Shown: positions 1 through 7,901, numbered from the stretch's first letter. The stretch is 64,000 nucleotides of DNA from Micromonospora sp. MW-13 (GCF_003434305.1 NZ_QKKX01000054.1:62001-126000); one strand, 5' to 3'. A program made the numbers and translations. The notes: generated by a model from the letters alone, not told the origin.

Positions 1-459
1 GCCGTCGTGATACCACGACGATGCCTCTAGCGGACTTTCGCGATACGCATCGATGGCTGTAGCCAGCAGGGCACCGTCTCTGCGATCACCATAAGTCCAG
101 GCTATATCGGCTACGCGCGCACGGAGCCCTGCATGCTCTACGAGGGGCGCCAAGCTCGCTAGTACCCTCAGTTGATTAGCAGTGAGGTCCGATGGCATGG
201 CCGAGCGATGAGTAGAGGTCTGAATCATGGGAGCGAAAGGATCGAGCCAATTGTCGGGCACCAGCATGGGAGAAGTGGCGATTGCCAGCGCGTCGAGGAC
301 CAGTCGCTTGAACTCCCCGACTTCGACCTCCCGCGCCGCTGCTTGAAAGCGAAATGACATCGAGCTGATATTGGAGTCTCCGCTGGCCTCGACTATGGAG
401 TTCCACCAGCTAGGGTCAATCAGCTCTGACGTGGAGGTTGGACTTTCTGATTCGGCCAT
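1..459 (-). CDS. DUF7380/DUF4209-like protein, N-terminal part (cut by window edge)
   Basis: An uninterrupted 153-codon reading frame runs from an ATG at 459 off the left edge. The protein begins MAESESPTSTSELIDPSWW and later reads DPFAPMIQTSTHRSAMPSDL and LRARVADIAW. This pattern (WxxIVEA, DPFAPMI, a short linker, L..LA.LAP, LRARVAD..W, AIDAY) resembles the N-terminal helical domain I know as DUF7380, which usually precedes DUF4209 in proteins of about 600 residues. Molecular function is unknown. There is only a weak ribosome-binding site before the ATG. The gene lies beyond the integrase remnant, so it is either cargo of a decayed neighbouring element or chromosomal. Codon use is less G+C-rich than in the chromosomal genes to the right, which favours acquired DNA. 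Confidence 0.6.
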   Translation of the reverse strand, partial: MAESESPTSTSELIDPSWWNSIVEASGDSNISSMSFRFQAAAREVEVGEFKRLVLDALAIATSPMLVPDNWLDPFAPMIQTSTHRSAMPSDLTANQLRVLASLAPLVEHAGLRARVADIAWTYGDRRDGALLATAIDAYRESPLEASSWYHDG

Positions 460-679
460 GACTTACCAATCGTTCGCGATTCCACTGCCGGAACGGCATT
501 TCACGTTAGCAAATCCGACTTGGCGCTGGCATCCTAAATTCGGCCGTCCAGGCTTCGGCCGTCCAGGCGTCCATGCCAGCTGCACGAACCGCCCTGTCGG
601 AGAAGCCGGCCAGGACGAGCGAGGATCTGGTCCACGAACTCCGCGATCGTATGTCGTACCGCCGTCGCGTTTTCGGCCG

Positions 680-1003
680 TTACTCGGCACCTGCCACGGT
701 CGCGCGGCGATGTCGGGCAACACTCACCAGACCTTCCGACGTCAGCAGCGCCAGGGCGCGGTGAGCGGTGCCGACCGAGACGCCATGCGCCGCAGCCAGC
801 TCGGTAACCGCGGGGACTTGGTCACCGGGCCGCAGCTGACCCTCCGCGATCTGCTCGCGCAGCTCTCCGGCGATCGTCTGGTAGGGGTTGCTCGCCACGG
901 TTCGCTGCGTCGGCGCGACCGGGCGCGACGGCATTCGGGCGGCCAGTGTCCCGGCGGCCCGCTGGTCGGACTCAGACAGCCACGCGGCGTAAACCCGGAG
1001 AGT
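680..1003 (-). pseudogene. Integrase 3' remnant: catalytic-tyrosine segment plus GntR-like winged helix
   Basis: The translation contains TLRVYAAWLSESDQRAAGTL and then PYQTIAGELREQIAEGQLRP, colinear with the C-terminus of the intact integrase at 12458-13972 (TLRVYAAWLSESDQRAAGTL, PYQVIAAELREQIATGQLRP). Nothing recognisable as the core-binding domain or the R and HxxR part of the catalytic domain lies upstream. DNA just before it still looks faintly similar but is out of frame. Identity is high but not complete, so this is a related integrase and not a fresh duplication. It ends RRATVAGAE, without the intact protein's lysine-rich tail. An ORF can be read on to 1171, but it runs through an inverted repeat and looks artificial. 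A stand-alone GntR-like protein from an internal start cannot be excluded. Confidence 0.7.
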
Positions 1004-1110
1004 CCATGCCGGCGTTGCCGTCCATCCCGGCCTGCTGAGAGACCAGTGGGACGACGAGAGCGGTCGCCTCTCGCGGCAGTGGGTGGGCGTGGCGGTAGCA
1101 GTCGGGCGCT

Positions 1111-1178
1111 GGTCTAAATGGCGGGAATGGCAGAAACCCCGACCAAACGGGGTTTCTGCCATTGCGGCCATTTAGACC
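1111..1178. repeat. 68-bp near-perfect inverted repeat at 3' end of the rep gene
   Basis: Two 34-base arms meet at 1144/1145. Left and right arms share GGTCTAAATGGC and AATGGCAGAAACCCCG, with a few mismatches between these blocks and at the tip. It lies 7 bases past the stop codon of the replication gene and 108 bases before the integrase remnant. The likeliest role is a strong bidirectional terminator, although no T-run follows. A single-strand origin, a recombination site or a small palindromic insertion would also fit. Confidence 0.75.
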
Positions 1179-1184
1179 AGGAGG

Positions 1185-3140
1185 CTATGCGGGTCTACGG
1201 CCTGTCGTCGCGGGTAGGGCGTGGACGGTGCCGGCGGCCTGGTGCACGTCGGGGTGGACGAGGAACACGGGCGACGGGGGCCGTCCGGCGCCGGTGCGGG
1301 CGGGTGGGTCGAGTTGGCGCAGGTACCCGTGAATTTCCAGTAGGGACAGCACAGGGTCGAGGTCAGCGGCGGTGGGGATCTGGCTGCGGACGGACCGGTA
1401 CAGCTCCTTCTTGGTGAAGGTCGTTGAGCCGGTGCGCTCGATCCAGGCGAGCACGAGCCGGGCGTACCGGGTGCTCTTGTCGGTGCCCATGTCGTCGAAG
1501 GCGGCCAGGGCGTGAGCGGCGAAGTATTCGCCGAGCAGTGCGGCCCGCTCGATGGTCTCGGCCGTGACGGGTTTGCCCCAGCCGTCGCGCAGGTGTTCGG
1601 CGAGGTGGATCAGCCCGGCGAGGCGGACCACTGCGCCGGTGTACTTGCTGCCCCAGTCCACGACGTGTCCCCAGGCGCCGCCGGGGGCAAGGCGTGGTTC
1701 AACGGCCCTTTCGATGTCCAGTACCCGTTCGTTGGCTTCCGGGGTGAGTGGGAGCACGGCCGGGTCGGTCCATTCGGCGAGGCTGGCGACCAAGGTGCCG
1801 AGGTTGGCGGCGTAAGCGGTGGCGATGTGCTCGGGTACCGGGTCGGCGCCGATCTTTCGGCGGCCGACGGTGTTCTCGGGGAGGCTGAACAGGATGCGGG
1901 CGAGCAGGCCCTTGCCTCGGAAGCCGGGCATGTCGGCGATGTCGCGCAGCACGTCGGGCTGTACGGCCAGGCCGAGGGTGAGGGCGGGGTGTTCGACGTG
2001 TTCGGGGGCGCGGGAGCGGCGGTTGACGCGCAGCATGTCCCCGGCGTGGCCTTTCAAGAACACTTCGAGGTTGGGGGTGCCGGAGTAGCGGCCGGCGATC
2101 GTGGCGAAGATCCCGCCTTCCGGGGAGAGGACGGCGAGGCGTCCGCCTTGCTCGGCGAGTAGGGAGGCGGCTTCTTCGCTGGTGACGTCGTCGGCGACCA
2201 GTTGGGGTAGGACGGGGACGGTGACGGCGTCGGCGTTCATCGCGGCGGCGGTCGCTTCGGCAAGCAGGGTGTCTCGGCCAGAGGTGTCGGCGTTCGCGGC
2301 GGCGATGGCGGCTTTCTCCGCCGCTTTGCCGGCGACGCGGGCGGCGAGTTCGGCTTCCACGATCGCCGGTTTGGTCCGCTCGACAAGGGATTTCTCGGCG
2401 GCGAGCAGCGGCCCGGTCATGGCGGCGAACACGGCTGACTTGCGGGAGCCGGGCGGCAACACCACGACGGTGAACAGGTTCGTTGGCTCGCGCCAGGAGC
2501 CGCGTACCTCTACTTCGGCGCGGCCTCCGGCGGCGGTGGACAGGGCGGCCAGGGCGATGCAGCCGGCGAGGTCGATGGGGGTTTGGGTGAACTCGGCGAC
2601 GGCGTAGACGTGCTCGGCGACCCACTCGGGCAGCACGTAGGCCGGGAACTCGGGGAGGTGTCGGCGGTCGCCGAGCGGGATTAGCGGTGCCCATTGAGTG
2701 CCGGTGGCGGCGTGGTCGAGCATCGCGCGGCCGGTGGCGAGGATGTCGGCGACGTCGGCGCCCTGGTCGGCTTTCTCGGCGAAGTAGGTGCCGAGGTCGG
2801 CGACCTGGCGGCGGCGGGCGTGGTCGGCGACGATCCGGGCGTAGTGGCCGGCGTTCGCGGTGGTGGGCACGGCGGCAATGAGGGTGTGCAGGTAGGGGGC
2901 GCCGCCGACCTTGGCGAGGTCGCCGGTTGCGGCGAGTCGGGCGGCCAGGGCGATCGGGTCGACGGGTTCGCCGGCGGCGTGCATCGCGCAGAGCGTTTCC
3001 CACAGTCGGCCGTGAGCGGGCCGGTGGAAGTCGGCCGGGGTGAGCGTCGCGGCGAGGTCGGCGACGACGGACGGGCTGAGCAGCGCAGCGCCGATCACGG
3101 CCTGCTCGGAGGCGTGGTCGTGCGCGGGCGGTCGGGTCAC
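1185..3140 (-). CDS. Replication protein: DnaB N-terminal domain fused to DUF3987 ATPase
   Basis: This protein of about 651 residues probably drives autonomous replication of the excised element. Residues about 1-105 resemble the DnaB helicase N-terminal domain (SEQAVIGAALL, DFHRPAHGRLWETL, GGAPYLHTLI). The rest is DUF3987-like with a degenerate Walker A (PPGSRKSAV), the conserved LSPEGGIFATIAGRYSG segment and GFRGKGLLARILF. I chose GTG at 3140 because AGGAG stands nine bases before it and homology begins right after. The open frame upstream to 3443 is arginine/proline noise. No primase-polymerase domain is present in it, unlike many AICE Rep proteins. The hairpin at 1111-1178 follows its stop. 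Confidence 0.75.
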   Translation of the reverse strand: MTRPPAHDHASEQAVIGAALLSPSVVADLAATLTPADFHRPAHGRLWETLCAMHAAGEPVDPIALAARLAATGDLAKVGGAPYLHTLIAAVPTTANAGHYARIVADHARRRQVADLGTYFAEKADQGADVADILATGRAMLDHAATGTQWAPLIPLGDRRHLPEFPAYVLPEWVAEHVYAVAEFTQTPIDLAGCIALAALSTAAGGRAEVEVRGSWREPTNLFTVVVLPPGSRKSAVFAAMTGPLLAAEKSLVERTKPAIVEAELAARVAGKAAEKAAIAAANADTSGRDTLLAEATAAAMNADAVTVPVLPQLVADDVTSEEAASLLAEQGGRLAVLSPEGGIFATIAGRYSGTPNLEVFLKGHAGDMLRVNRRSRAPEHVEHPALTLGLAVQPDVLRDIADMPGFRGKGLLARILFSLPENTVGRRKIGADPVPEHIATAYAANLGTLVASLAEWTDPAVLPLTPEANERVLDIERAVEPRLAPGGAWGHVVDWGSKYTGAVVRLAGLIHLAEHLRDGWGKPVTAETIERAALLGEYFAAHALAAFDDMGTDKSTRYARLVLAWIERTGSTTFTKKELYRSVRSQIPTAADLDPVLSLLEIHGYLRQLDPPARTGAGRPPSPVFLVHPDVHQAAGTVHALPATTGRRPA

Positions 3141-3175
3141 GATGATGTGCTCCTGTCGTGGGTCGGGAGGGCGAG

Positions 3176-3478
3176 TCAGGCGACGGTGCGGCCGGGGCAC
3201 GGCCGGCGGATCGCGGCGGCGCGGGTCACCAGGTCGCGCAGGCCGGCGAGCAGGGTGCCGAGCTGGCGGCGGGCGGCCGGGTCGACGTCGGCCAGGGCGA
3301 CCCGTACGCGGATCTCGGCGTGCTCGCGGCCGTCGCTGGCGCGTACGCGGACGAGAACGGCCCGTGCATGGCCGGGCAGGTCGACCAGGATTTCGTCGGA
3401 GCGGTGTTCGCCGAGGTTGCAGCGGTGGTCTCGGGCGCACCACCCGGTGTGCCGTTGGCTGCCGGGGCGGCGCTTCAC
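3176..3478 (-). CDS. Small hypothetical AICE protein
   Basis: This 100-residue protein is not recognised. It starts at GTG 3478, whose GTGA overlaps the TGA of the gene before it, so the two are translationally coupled. It has a basic N-terminus with two cysteines (GWCARDHRC), a middle segment of alternating hydrophobic and charged residues that looks like beta strands (HARAVLVRVRAS, AEIRVRVALADVD), and a C-terminal helix. The longer open frame reaching 3664 is out of context with the overlapping upstream gene and was not used. Its position between the translocase and replication genes fits a transfer or replication accessory role, but that is inference. Confidence 0.55.
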   Translation of the reverse strand: MKRRPGSQRHTGWCARDHRCNLGEHRSDEILVDLPGHARAVLVRVRASDGREHAEIRVRVALADVDPAARRQLGTLLAGLRDLVTRAAAIRRPCPGRTVA

Positions 3479-3714
3479 TGGTTGCCTGCCCGGTACTCGG
3501 CCCGCATGTACTCGGCGATGCGGCGGCCGATACGGACGCGGTGGCCGGTGCCCTCGCAGCGGCGGCAGTCGCGCCGGGTACCGATGGCGGTGCGGTGGTT
3601 GCGGCGGCCCCGGCAGCGGCGGCAGCGCCCCCACGGGGCGATGGCGCACAGGATCAGGTACCACACTGCGTAACCGAAGGTGGCGAGGCTAGCGAGCAGG
3701 GCGATGGTGGTCAC
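3475..3714 (-). CDS. Small membrane protein with CxxC zinc-finger-like motifs
   Basis: This 79-residue protein has one N-terminal hydrophobic segment (residues about 3-28) followed by a basic cytoplasmic tail with two CxxC pairs (CRRCRG and CRRCEGTG). The second recalls the CxxCxGxG repeats of DnaJ zinc fingers. Small proteins of this type sit next to tra genes in many AICEs. The stop overlaps the start of the downstream gene by 4 bases. Possible roles are zinc-stabilised membrane anchoring or spread (Spd-like) functions, inferred from location only. Confidence 0.6.
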   Translation of the reverse strand: MTTIALLASLATFGYAVWYLILCAIAPWGRCRRCRGRRNHRTAIGTRRDCRRCEGTGHRVRIGRRIAEYMRAEYRAGNQ

Positions 3715-3757
3715 GAAACGCCTCCACGAGCCGGTTTGAGGATGCGGAGGGCTGACG

Positions 3758-3843
3758 CCGCTAGTGGCTAGGGCGCTGGCCAGGGTTGGGATTGGTCGCT
3801 AGCGGGGGTGCTAGGTCTAGCGGGGAGTGCCGCTAGACCTAGC
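3758..3843. promoter_or_regulatory. Candidate clt transfer site: four CCGCTAG/CTAGCGG heptamers with perfect 14-bp inverted repeat
   Basis: CCGCTAG occurs at 3758-3764 and 3830-3836 and its complement CTAGCGG at 3799-3805 and 3817-3823. The last two heptamers lie in a perfect inverted repeat (arms 3810-3823 and 3830-3843, loop GGAGTG). The site lies 19-105 bases beyond the stop of the TraB/FtsK-like gene. In the Streptomyces plasmid pSVH1 the clt locus bound by TraB is also just 3' of traB and made of short repeats. Other readings are a transcription terminator or a repressor operator. Confidence 0.5.
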
Positions 3844-3861
3844 AACCACACGCTGTCCGGG

Positions 3862-6039
3862 TTAGGCGGCTTTGTCGCCGCGCCGCTTGTTACGCTCCGC
3901 CACCGCATCGGCGATGTGGGCGCGTTCTATGCCGCGCCGGTTCGCGCCCTTGCCGGTCGTGGGGTCGGTGCCCCATACCTGCCCCGTGGTGATGCCGTAC
4001 GGCTTGAGCGCGGCCGTCAGCTGATCGCGGGTCAGGTCTCCGTACGCGTCGGCGTTCAGCTCGGCGAGCCGCTCGGTCAGCGTCTCCGCCCACACCTTCG
4101 GCTCCGTCGCGGGAACGACGGTGAGGATGTCGTCCAAGAGGGTGTCCCGGCGCACGGCCGGGGTCGGTGCGGCCTGTCCGATGGCGTGGCCGGTCAGGGT
4201 GCCGGCTGCTTCGCGTAGGGCGCGTGCCCGGTCGGTGATCTTCTCGGCGGTGGGGCCGTCGACGTAGAAGGTGCGGACGATCTGTGCGTCGTCGGCGGCG
4301 CCGACGAGGTAGCCGACGCCCTTGTCCTTCTTGGCGAACATGGTTGCCCGGATGCCGTTCTTGTACGCCGAGGTGCCAAGGATCATGTCGTTTTCGATTT
4401 GACCCATGACCCGCAGGCAGAACCGCGTACCCGCGTTCGCGCTGACGCCGGTGGGTAGGCTCTTGGCGTCGGGCCGCTGGGTGGCCACGACGAGGATGAC
4501 GCCCAGGGCGCGACCGAGCTTGATGACCTTCTCGGCCAGCTCTCCGGCTTCCTTGCCGAACTCCGGGTGAGAGAACAGTTCCTGCACCTCGTCCAGAGCG
4601 ACAACGAGCCAGTGCAGACCGAGCTTGCGGCGGCGGGCCAGTTCGGGGGTGACCTTGTTGTCCGGGCACACCGCCTTCGGCAGGCCCTTGATGACGGCGG
4701 CGCGGCGCTGGCACTCCTTGCGCAGCTCCCGCAGGGCGATCAGGCCCTCTTCGGCGGTGTCGTCGTCCTGCCCCGACGCATACCGCGCCGAAACCTTCTC
4801 CAACGGGTCGAGTCCGCCGGTGCCCTTGAAGTCGAAGCACCACAGTTCCGCGTACGGGTCCAGCGCCGCCGCGAGCATGGGAACCTGCGTGGCGGCAGTC
4901 TTGCCGTAGCCGGGAATCGACCCGATGAGCAGGTTCGTGTACGGCAGGTCGAAGGTGATGATCCGGCCGCGTGGGTCGGTGCCGAACGGCACCGGCTTGG
5001 CGAGGTCGAAACCGCCGGACGCCTTGAGCAGCGGCCAGGCAGCCGGCTTCGCGGCGGCCATGTCCTGATCTCCGACCCACAGCAGCAGTCGGCCGGGGTG
5101 CACCTCCGGCTGCCCCTCCGGCCACACACAGCCCAGAGGCCGGGTGAGGCCGGCGGCGAGCCGGTCGCGCCGCTCGATGACGTCCCCGGCGGTTACGCCC
5201 GGCGGTAGGTCGATGTCGGCCCGCCACCCCGGCCCGTCGCGGGTGATCGGGGCGGTGAAGGCGATAGCGCGGTTGCCCTGCTTGGCGATGGCCTGGGTGA
5301 TGCCGGAGATGCCGAGCACCGCCAGGGCGCGCACCACCACGTCGGAGGTGAGCCGGGCGACCCGAGGCACGACCACGGCGGTGTCGAGCAGCGGCTTGTC
5401 GGCCGGCTGACCGAACATCCCGCACAGCGTCACCAGCAGCGCCAGCACGGCCCACCGCGCCCACTCCGGCGCGAGAGCGACTGCCACGCCACCGGCCAGG
5501 GCGATGGCGAGGGTGAAAGTGGCGACGATGCCGCGCCACCGCACTCGCCGGTCACGCTGACGGGACAGCTTGAGGTAGTCCTCGGCATTCTCTCGGCGGA
5601 CGGTGGCCTGTCGGACCGGTTCGCCTTCCCAGTCGAACAGCCACCGGGTCGCCCCGGACAGCATCCGCCACGCGCCGGCCGGAGCACGCAGCGCCAACTT
5701 GCCGGCGTACTTCGGAGTGCGGGTGGCGTGGTAGGCGGTGGTGTGCAGGAGGTGCCCAACCGCCCACCGCATCGTGTCGCGCAGTTCGGCGCGCGAGCGC
5801 AGCCAGGCTGGCAGGATCGGACGCCGCTGACCGGTGCGTACGCCGTCGAGGGTGAACCGCGGCGTGCGCTGCGCGGCCGGGGAGTCGACCAGCAGCGGCC
5901 CGCCGTCGTCGGGGTCGGTGTTGATGCGGGCGGTACGGGCGGCGTCCAGGTCGACCACGTTCGCGTCGGGGGTATCTCCGGTCAGGTCGCGCTCGGCGGC
6001 CCGCCAGTCGAATCGGTCGTCGTCTTGGGGGGACGTCAT
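3862..6039 (-). CDS. FtsK/SpoIIIE-type conjugal DNA translocase (TraB/TraSA-like)
   Basis: This 725-residue protein should move double-stranded element DNA between mycelial cells, the AICE mode of conjugation. Residues about 1-160 are soluble, then two hydrophobic stretches around residues 168-215 form the membrane anchor. The motor domain has Walker A GSIPGYGKT, Walker B-like LVVALDEVQ and the VVATQRPDAKSLPTG segment typical of FtsK ATPases. The C-terminal part (YGITTGQVWGTDPTTGKG) looks like a winged-helix DNA-binding domain, expected to recognise clt repeats. The ATG at 6039 has GGAGGA nine bases upstream. The repeat cluster at 3758-3843 follows directly. Confidence 0.88.
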   Translation of the reverse strand: MTSPQDDDRFDWRAAERDLTGDTPDANVVDLDAARTARINTDPDDGGPLLVDSPAAQRTPRFTLDGVRTGQRRPILPAWLRSRAELRDTMRWAVGHLLHTTAYHATRTPKYAGKLALRAPAGAWRMLSGATRWLFDWEGEPVRQATVRRENAEDYLKLSRQRDRRVRWRGIVATFTLAIALAGGVAVALAPEWARWAVLALLVTLCGMFGQPADKPLLDTAVVVPRVARLTSDVVVRALAVLGISGITQAIAKQGNRAIAFTAPITRDGPGWRADIDLPPGVTAGDVIERRDRLAAGLTRPLGCVWPEGQPEVHPGRLLLWVGDQDMAAAKPAAWPLLKASGGFDLAKPVPFGTDPRGRIITFDLPYTNLLIGSIPGYGKTAATQVPMLAAALDPYAELWCFDFKGTGGLDPLEKVSARYASGQDDDTAEEGLIALRELRKECQRRAAVIKGLPKAVCPDNKVTPELARRRKLGLHWLVVALDEVQELFSHPEFGKEAGELAEKVIKLGRALGVILVVATQRPDAKSLPTGVSANAGTRFCLRVMGQIENDMILGTSAYKNGIRATMFAKKDKGVGYLVGAADDAQIVRTFYVDGPTAEKITDRARALREAAGTLTGHAIGQAAPTPAVRRDTLLDDILTVVPATEPKVWAETLTERLAELNADAYGDLTRDQLTAALKPYGITTGQVWGTDPTTGKGANRRGIERAHIADAVAERNKRRGDKAA

Positions 6040-6135
6040 GTTGGGTGTTCCTCCATCTGGGGTTGTGGCGGTGGGGAAGGGCCGGCGGCGCGGCGCAGGT
6101 TGGTAGCCAGGTGGCCGCGCCGCCGGGCAGCAGGG

Positions 6136-6303
6136 TCAGTTCTTGACGGAGATGCGGTTGCCGCAGTTGCCGCAGGTGGCCTGGGTGCGCTGGTTGTTGG
6201 CGCTGATGTCGCGCCAGCTGGTCTCGTTGCCGCAGGCCGGGCACCACAACTGCTTGCCGCCGCTGCTGACGCGTCCGGCGCTGCCGATCGAGATGCTTGC
6301 CAT
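6136..6303 (-). CDS. Small zinc-ribbon protein
   Basis: This 55-residue protein has two CxxC knuckles (CPACGNETSW and CGNCGN) that can form one zinc ribbon, and ends in ISVKN. ATG 6303 is preceded by GGAG at proper spacing. It lies between the translocase gene and a membrane protein, all on one strand. The 5' flanks of this gene set and of the translocase gene share a conserved stretch (see the direct repeat at 6077-6122 and 6832-6887). Function is unknown. A nucleic-acid or protein-binding adaptor is plausible. Confidence 0.7.
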   Translation of the reverse strand: MASISIGSAGRVSSGGKQLWCPACGNETSWRDISANNQRTQATCGNCGNRISVKN

Positions 6304-6329
6304 CAGGGGATCTCCTTCGGTGAGGGTGG

Positions 6330-6797
6330 TCAGGCGGCGCAGAACAGGGCGGCGATGAACAGCCAGCCGATGTGCCACGACTGGTCCAGGGCGTAGGCCC
6401 CGGTGCCCAAGCTCGGGTTGTCGTCGCGGCCGGGGCGGGGTGCGCCGAGGGTGTAGAAGTCGGCCGAGCCGAGAGCGGCGGCGATCCGGCGAAGCGGGGT
6501 GCGCCGGTCGGCGATGTAGTGGGTGACCGCCGAGATAGTCAGCCCGACCGCCACACCCCACGGGTCGAGCCGCAGGCCGGTGCCGGCGATCAGGAACACC
6601 AGCGCCAGGCCGGCGGTGGCGGTGTAGGCGGCGACGTGGGCGGCGCAGGCGATGCGGCCGGTCCAGCCGGGCTGACCCTTGCAGTCGGCCTGGTGCTGGG
6701 TCTGCACCCAGTGGTCGGCGACCTGGTGGGCGACGTAGAGGGCGACGAACACGGCAGCGAACGCGGCAGCGTGGCGGCCGGTGGGATCTGCGAACAT
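6330..6797 (-). CDS. DUF3307-like membrane protein
   Basis: This 155-residue protein has about four hydrophobic segments. The N-terminal stretch AHQVADHWVQTQHQADCKG fits the DUF3307 signature (H..D...QT...K), and AVTHYIADRRTP is also typical. The family is widespread in actinomycete elements but has no assigned biochemical role. ATG 6797 follows GGGAGAG. It sits in the spread/transfer gene block, so a membrane role during conjugation is inferred. Confidence 0.65.
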   Translation of the reverse strand: MFADPTGRHAAAFAAVFVALYVAHQVADHWVQTQHQADCKGQPGWTGRIACAAHVAAYTATAGLALVFLIAGTGLRLDPWGVAVGLTISAVTHYIADRRTPLRRIAAALGSADFYTLGAPRPGRDDNPSLGTGAYALDQSWHIGWLFIAALFCAA

Positions 6798-6888
6798 GGG
6801 TGGTCTCTCCCGAGGTCGTTGGCTGAGGGGTGGAGGGCCGGCGGCGCGGCGCAGGTTGGTAGCCAGGTGGCCGCGCCGCCGGGCGGCG

Positions 6889-7683
6889 CTAGTCGTGCGT
6901 CCGGACGAGGTGTGCCAGGGCGGCGCCCATGCCGAGCACCCCGACCGGCAGGCAGGCCACGGCGGTGGTGATCCACCACGGGGCCGACGTGACCCCGGCC
7001 GCAACCAAGAGGTGGTACGCGACCTGGCCGAGCGCGCCGACGAGCAGCGAGGCGATGGCCGACCACTTGGCGAACCGGCGGGCCAGGTCCGGCACCCGAC
7101 CGGACAGCCACACATAGAGGGCGTATGCGCCGTACGTCTCGACCCCGATCGGCAGGGTGATCGCGGAGTTGATGGAGAAGCTGTCCCAGATGCCCGGCAG
7201 CGGGTGCACCACCCCGAACCCGGTGAGTCCGCCGAGTCCGACCCACCCGGACCAGATCGCCACGAACGCGGGCAGCGCCAGCAGCACCACCGGCCACACC
7301 ACCGCCCGCCGGTTGTCCGGCGAGTCGGCCGGAATCGCCTCGGTCGCGATGTTGGTGCCCAGGTCTGCGACGGGTGCTGCCTGCTCCGACAGGACCGGCG
7401 GGATGCCGTCGCCGGCCGGCGGCAGGTCCGGTGCCGGGACCGGGTCAGCGATCGGGTCCGGGACGCTGTCGGCCGGGTCGGTGGTGGGCTCGGTGGTGGC
7501 CCGGGGGGCGTCGGTGCGGGCGAGAGCGGCGAGGATCGCGTCAGCCTTCGGACCACCCACCCGCAGTTCCTTCTTGATGCGGTTGCGCGACGGGATCTCG
7601 CCGAGCTGGTCGGCCAGGTCGCGGGCGGCGGGGATCAGGTCTTCGACCGGCCGGGGGAAGGCCGACAGCGTGGGGGCGGTCAT
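6889..7683 (-). CDS. DUF2637-like (SpdB-type) membrane protein with N-terminal soluble region
   Basis: This 264-residue protein has three parts. Residues about 1-60 form a helical domain (LADQLGEIPSRNRIKKEL looks like a small DNA-binding helix-turn-helix), then comes a proline/aspartate-rich linker to about residue 125, then four hydrophobic segments (VVLLALPAFVAIWSGWVG, LPIGVETYGAYALYVWLSG and others). This layout recalls DUF2637/SpdB-like proteins that accompany TraB in Streptomyces plasmids and AICEs. ATG 7683 overlaps the stop of the gene before it (ATGA), with GGAGGGAC as ribosome-binding site. Confidence 0.65.
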   Translation of the reverse strand: MTAPTLSAFPRPVEDLIPAARDLADQLGEIPSRNRIKKELRVGGPKADAILAALARTDAPRATTEPTTDPADSVPDPIADPVPAPDLPPAGDGIPPVLSEQAAPVADLGTNIATEAIPADSPDNRRAVVWPVVLLALPAFVAIWSGWVGLGGLTGFGVVHPLPGIWDSFSINSAITLPIGVETYGAYALYVWLSGRVPDLARRFAKWSAIASLLVGALGQVAYHLLVAAGVTSAPWWITTAVACLPVGVLGMGAALAHLVRTHD

Positions 7684-7889
7684 GACAGGTGTCCCTCCGA
7701 TACGTCTATGCCGTAGATGAGCGAGAACAGGGCTTGTTGCAGGTCCACCAGGTCCGCTCCGCACCCGTCGTACGGCTCGGCCATCGCCGGGTAGCCGTGC
7801 GCGGCGAGCACCTGGGCCACGTCCAGCGCCAGACCGAACGTGAAGCGGGGGTCGTCAGCGGGGCGGGGGATCGGGTAGCGACGGCTCAT
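7680..7889 (-). CDS. Small conserved AICE protein, function unknown
   Basis: This 69-residue acidic protein begins MSRRYPIPRPADDPRFTFGL and is coupled to the downstream DUF2637-like gene by an ATGA overlap. It has no signal peptide, membrane segment or metal motif. Similar short proteins with an RFTFGLALDVA.VL..HGYP core are frequent in actinomycete elements in my recollection, without a named function. Confidence 0.6.
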   Translation of the reverse strand: MSRRYPIPRPADDPRFTFGLALDVAQVLAAHGYPAMAEPYDGCGADLVDLQQALFSLIYGIDVSEGHLS

Positions 7890-7901
7890 GTCGCTACCCG
7901 C

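Larger units (their letters stand above)
6077..6887. repeat. Two copies of an about 45-bp intergenic direct repeat (6077-6122 and 6832-6877)
   Basis: The stretch GGGCCGGCGGCGCGGCGCAG followed by GTTGGTAGCCAGGTGGCCGC and GCCGCCGGGC occurs at about 6077-6128 and again at about 6835-6886. The copies are essentially identical. Each lies between genes on the minus strand: one between the translocase start and the zinc-ribbon stop, the other between the DUF3307-like start and the DUF2637-like stop. Both contain the inverted arms GGCGGCGCGGC and GCCGCGCCGCC, so each can fold into a hairpin. They may be attenuators or terminators that set relative expression in the transfer operon, or recombination-prone duplications. 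Confidence 0.65.

Noticed and set aside
573..764. 63-residue plus-strand ORF before the integrase remnant
   Set aside because: It runs into the antisense of the remnant and has neither a good ribosome-binding site nor a recognisable pattern; kept as a weak possibility only.
1118..1417. 99-residue plus-strand ORF over the palindrome
   Set aside because: It is the translation of an inverted repeat followed by the antisense of the replication gene; composition is arginine/glycine noise.
3141..3443. N-terminal extension of the replication protein
   Set aside because: The extension is arginine/proline-rich frame noise over another gene, and a good ribosome-binding site supports GTG at 3140.
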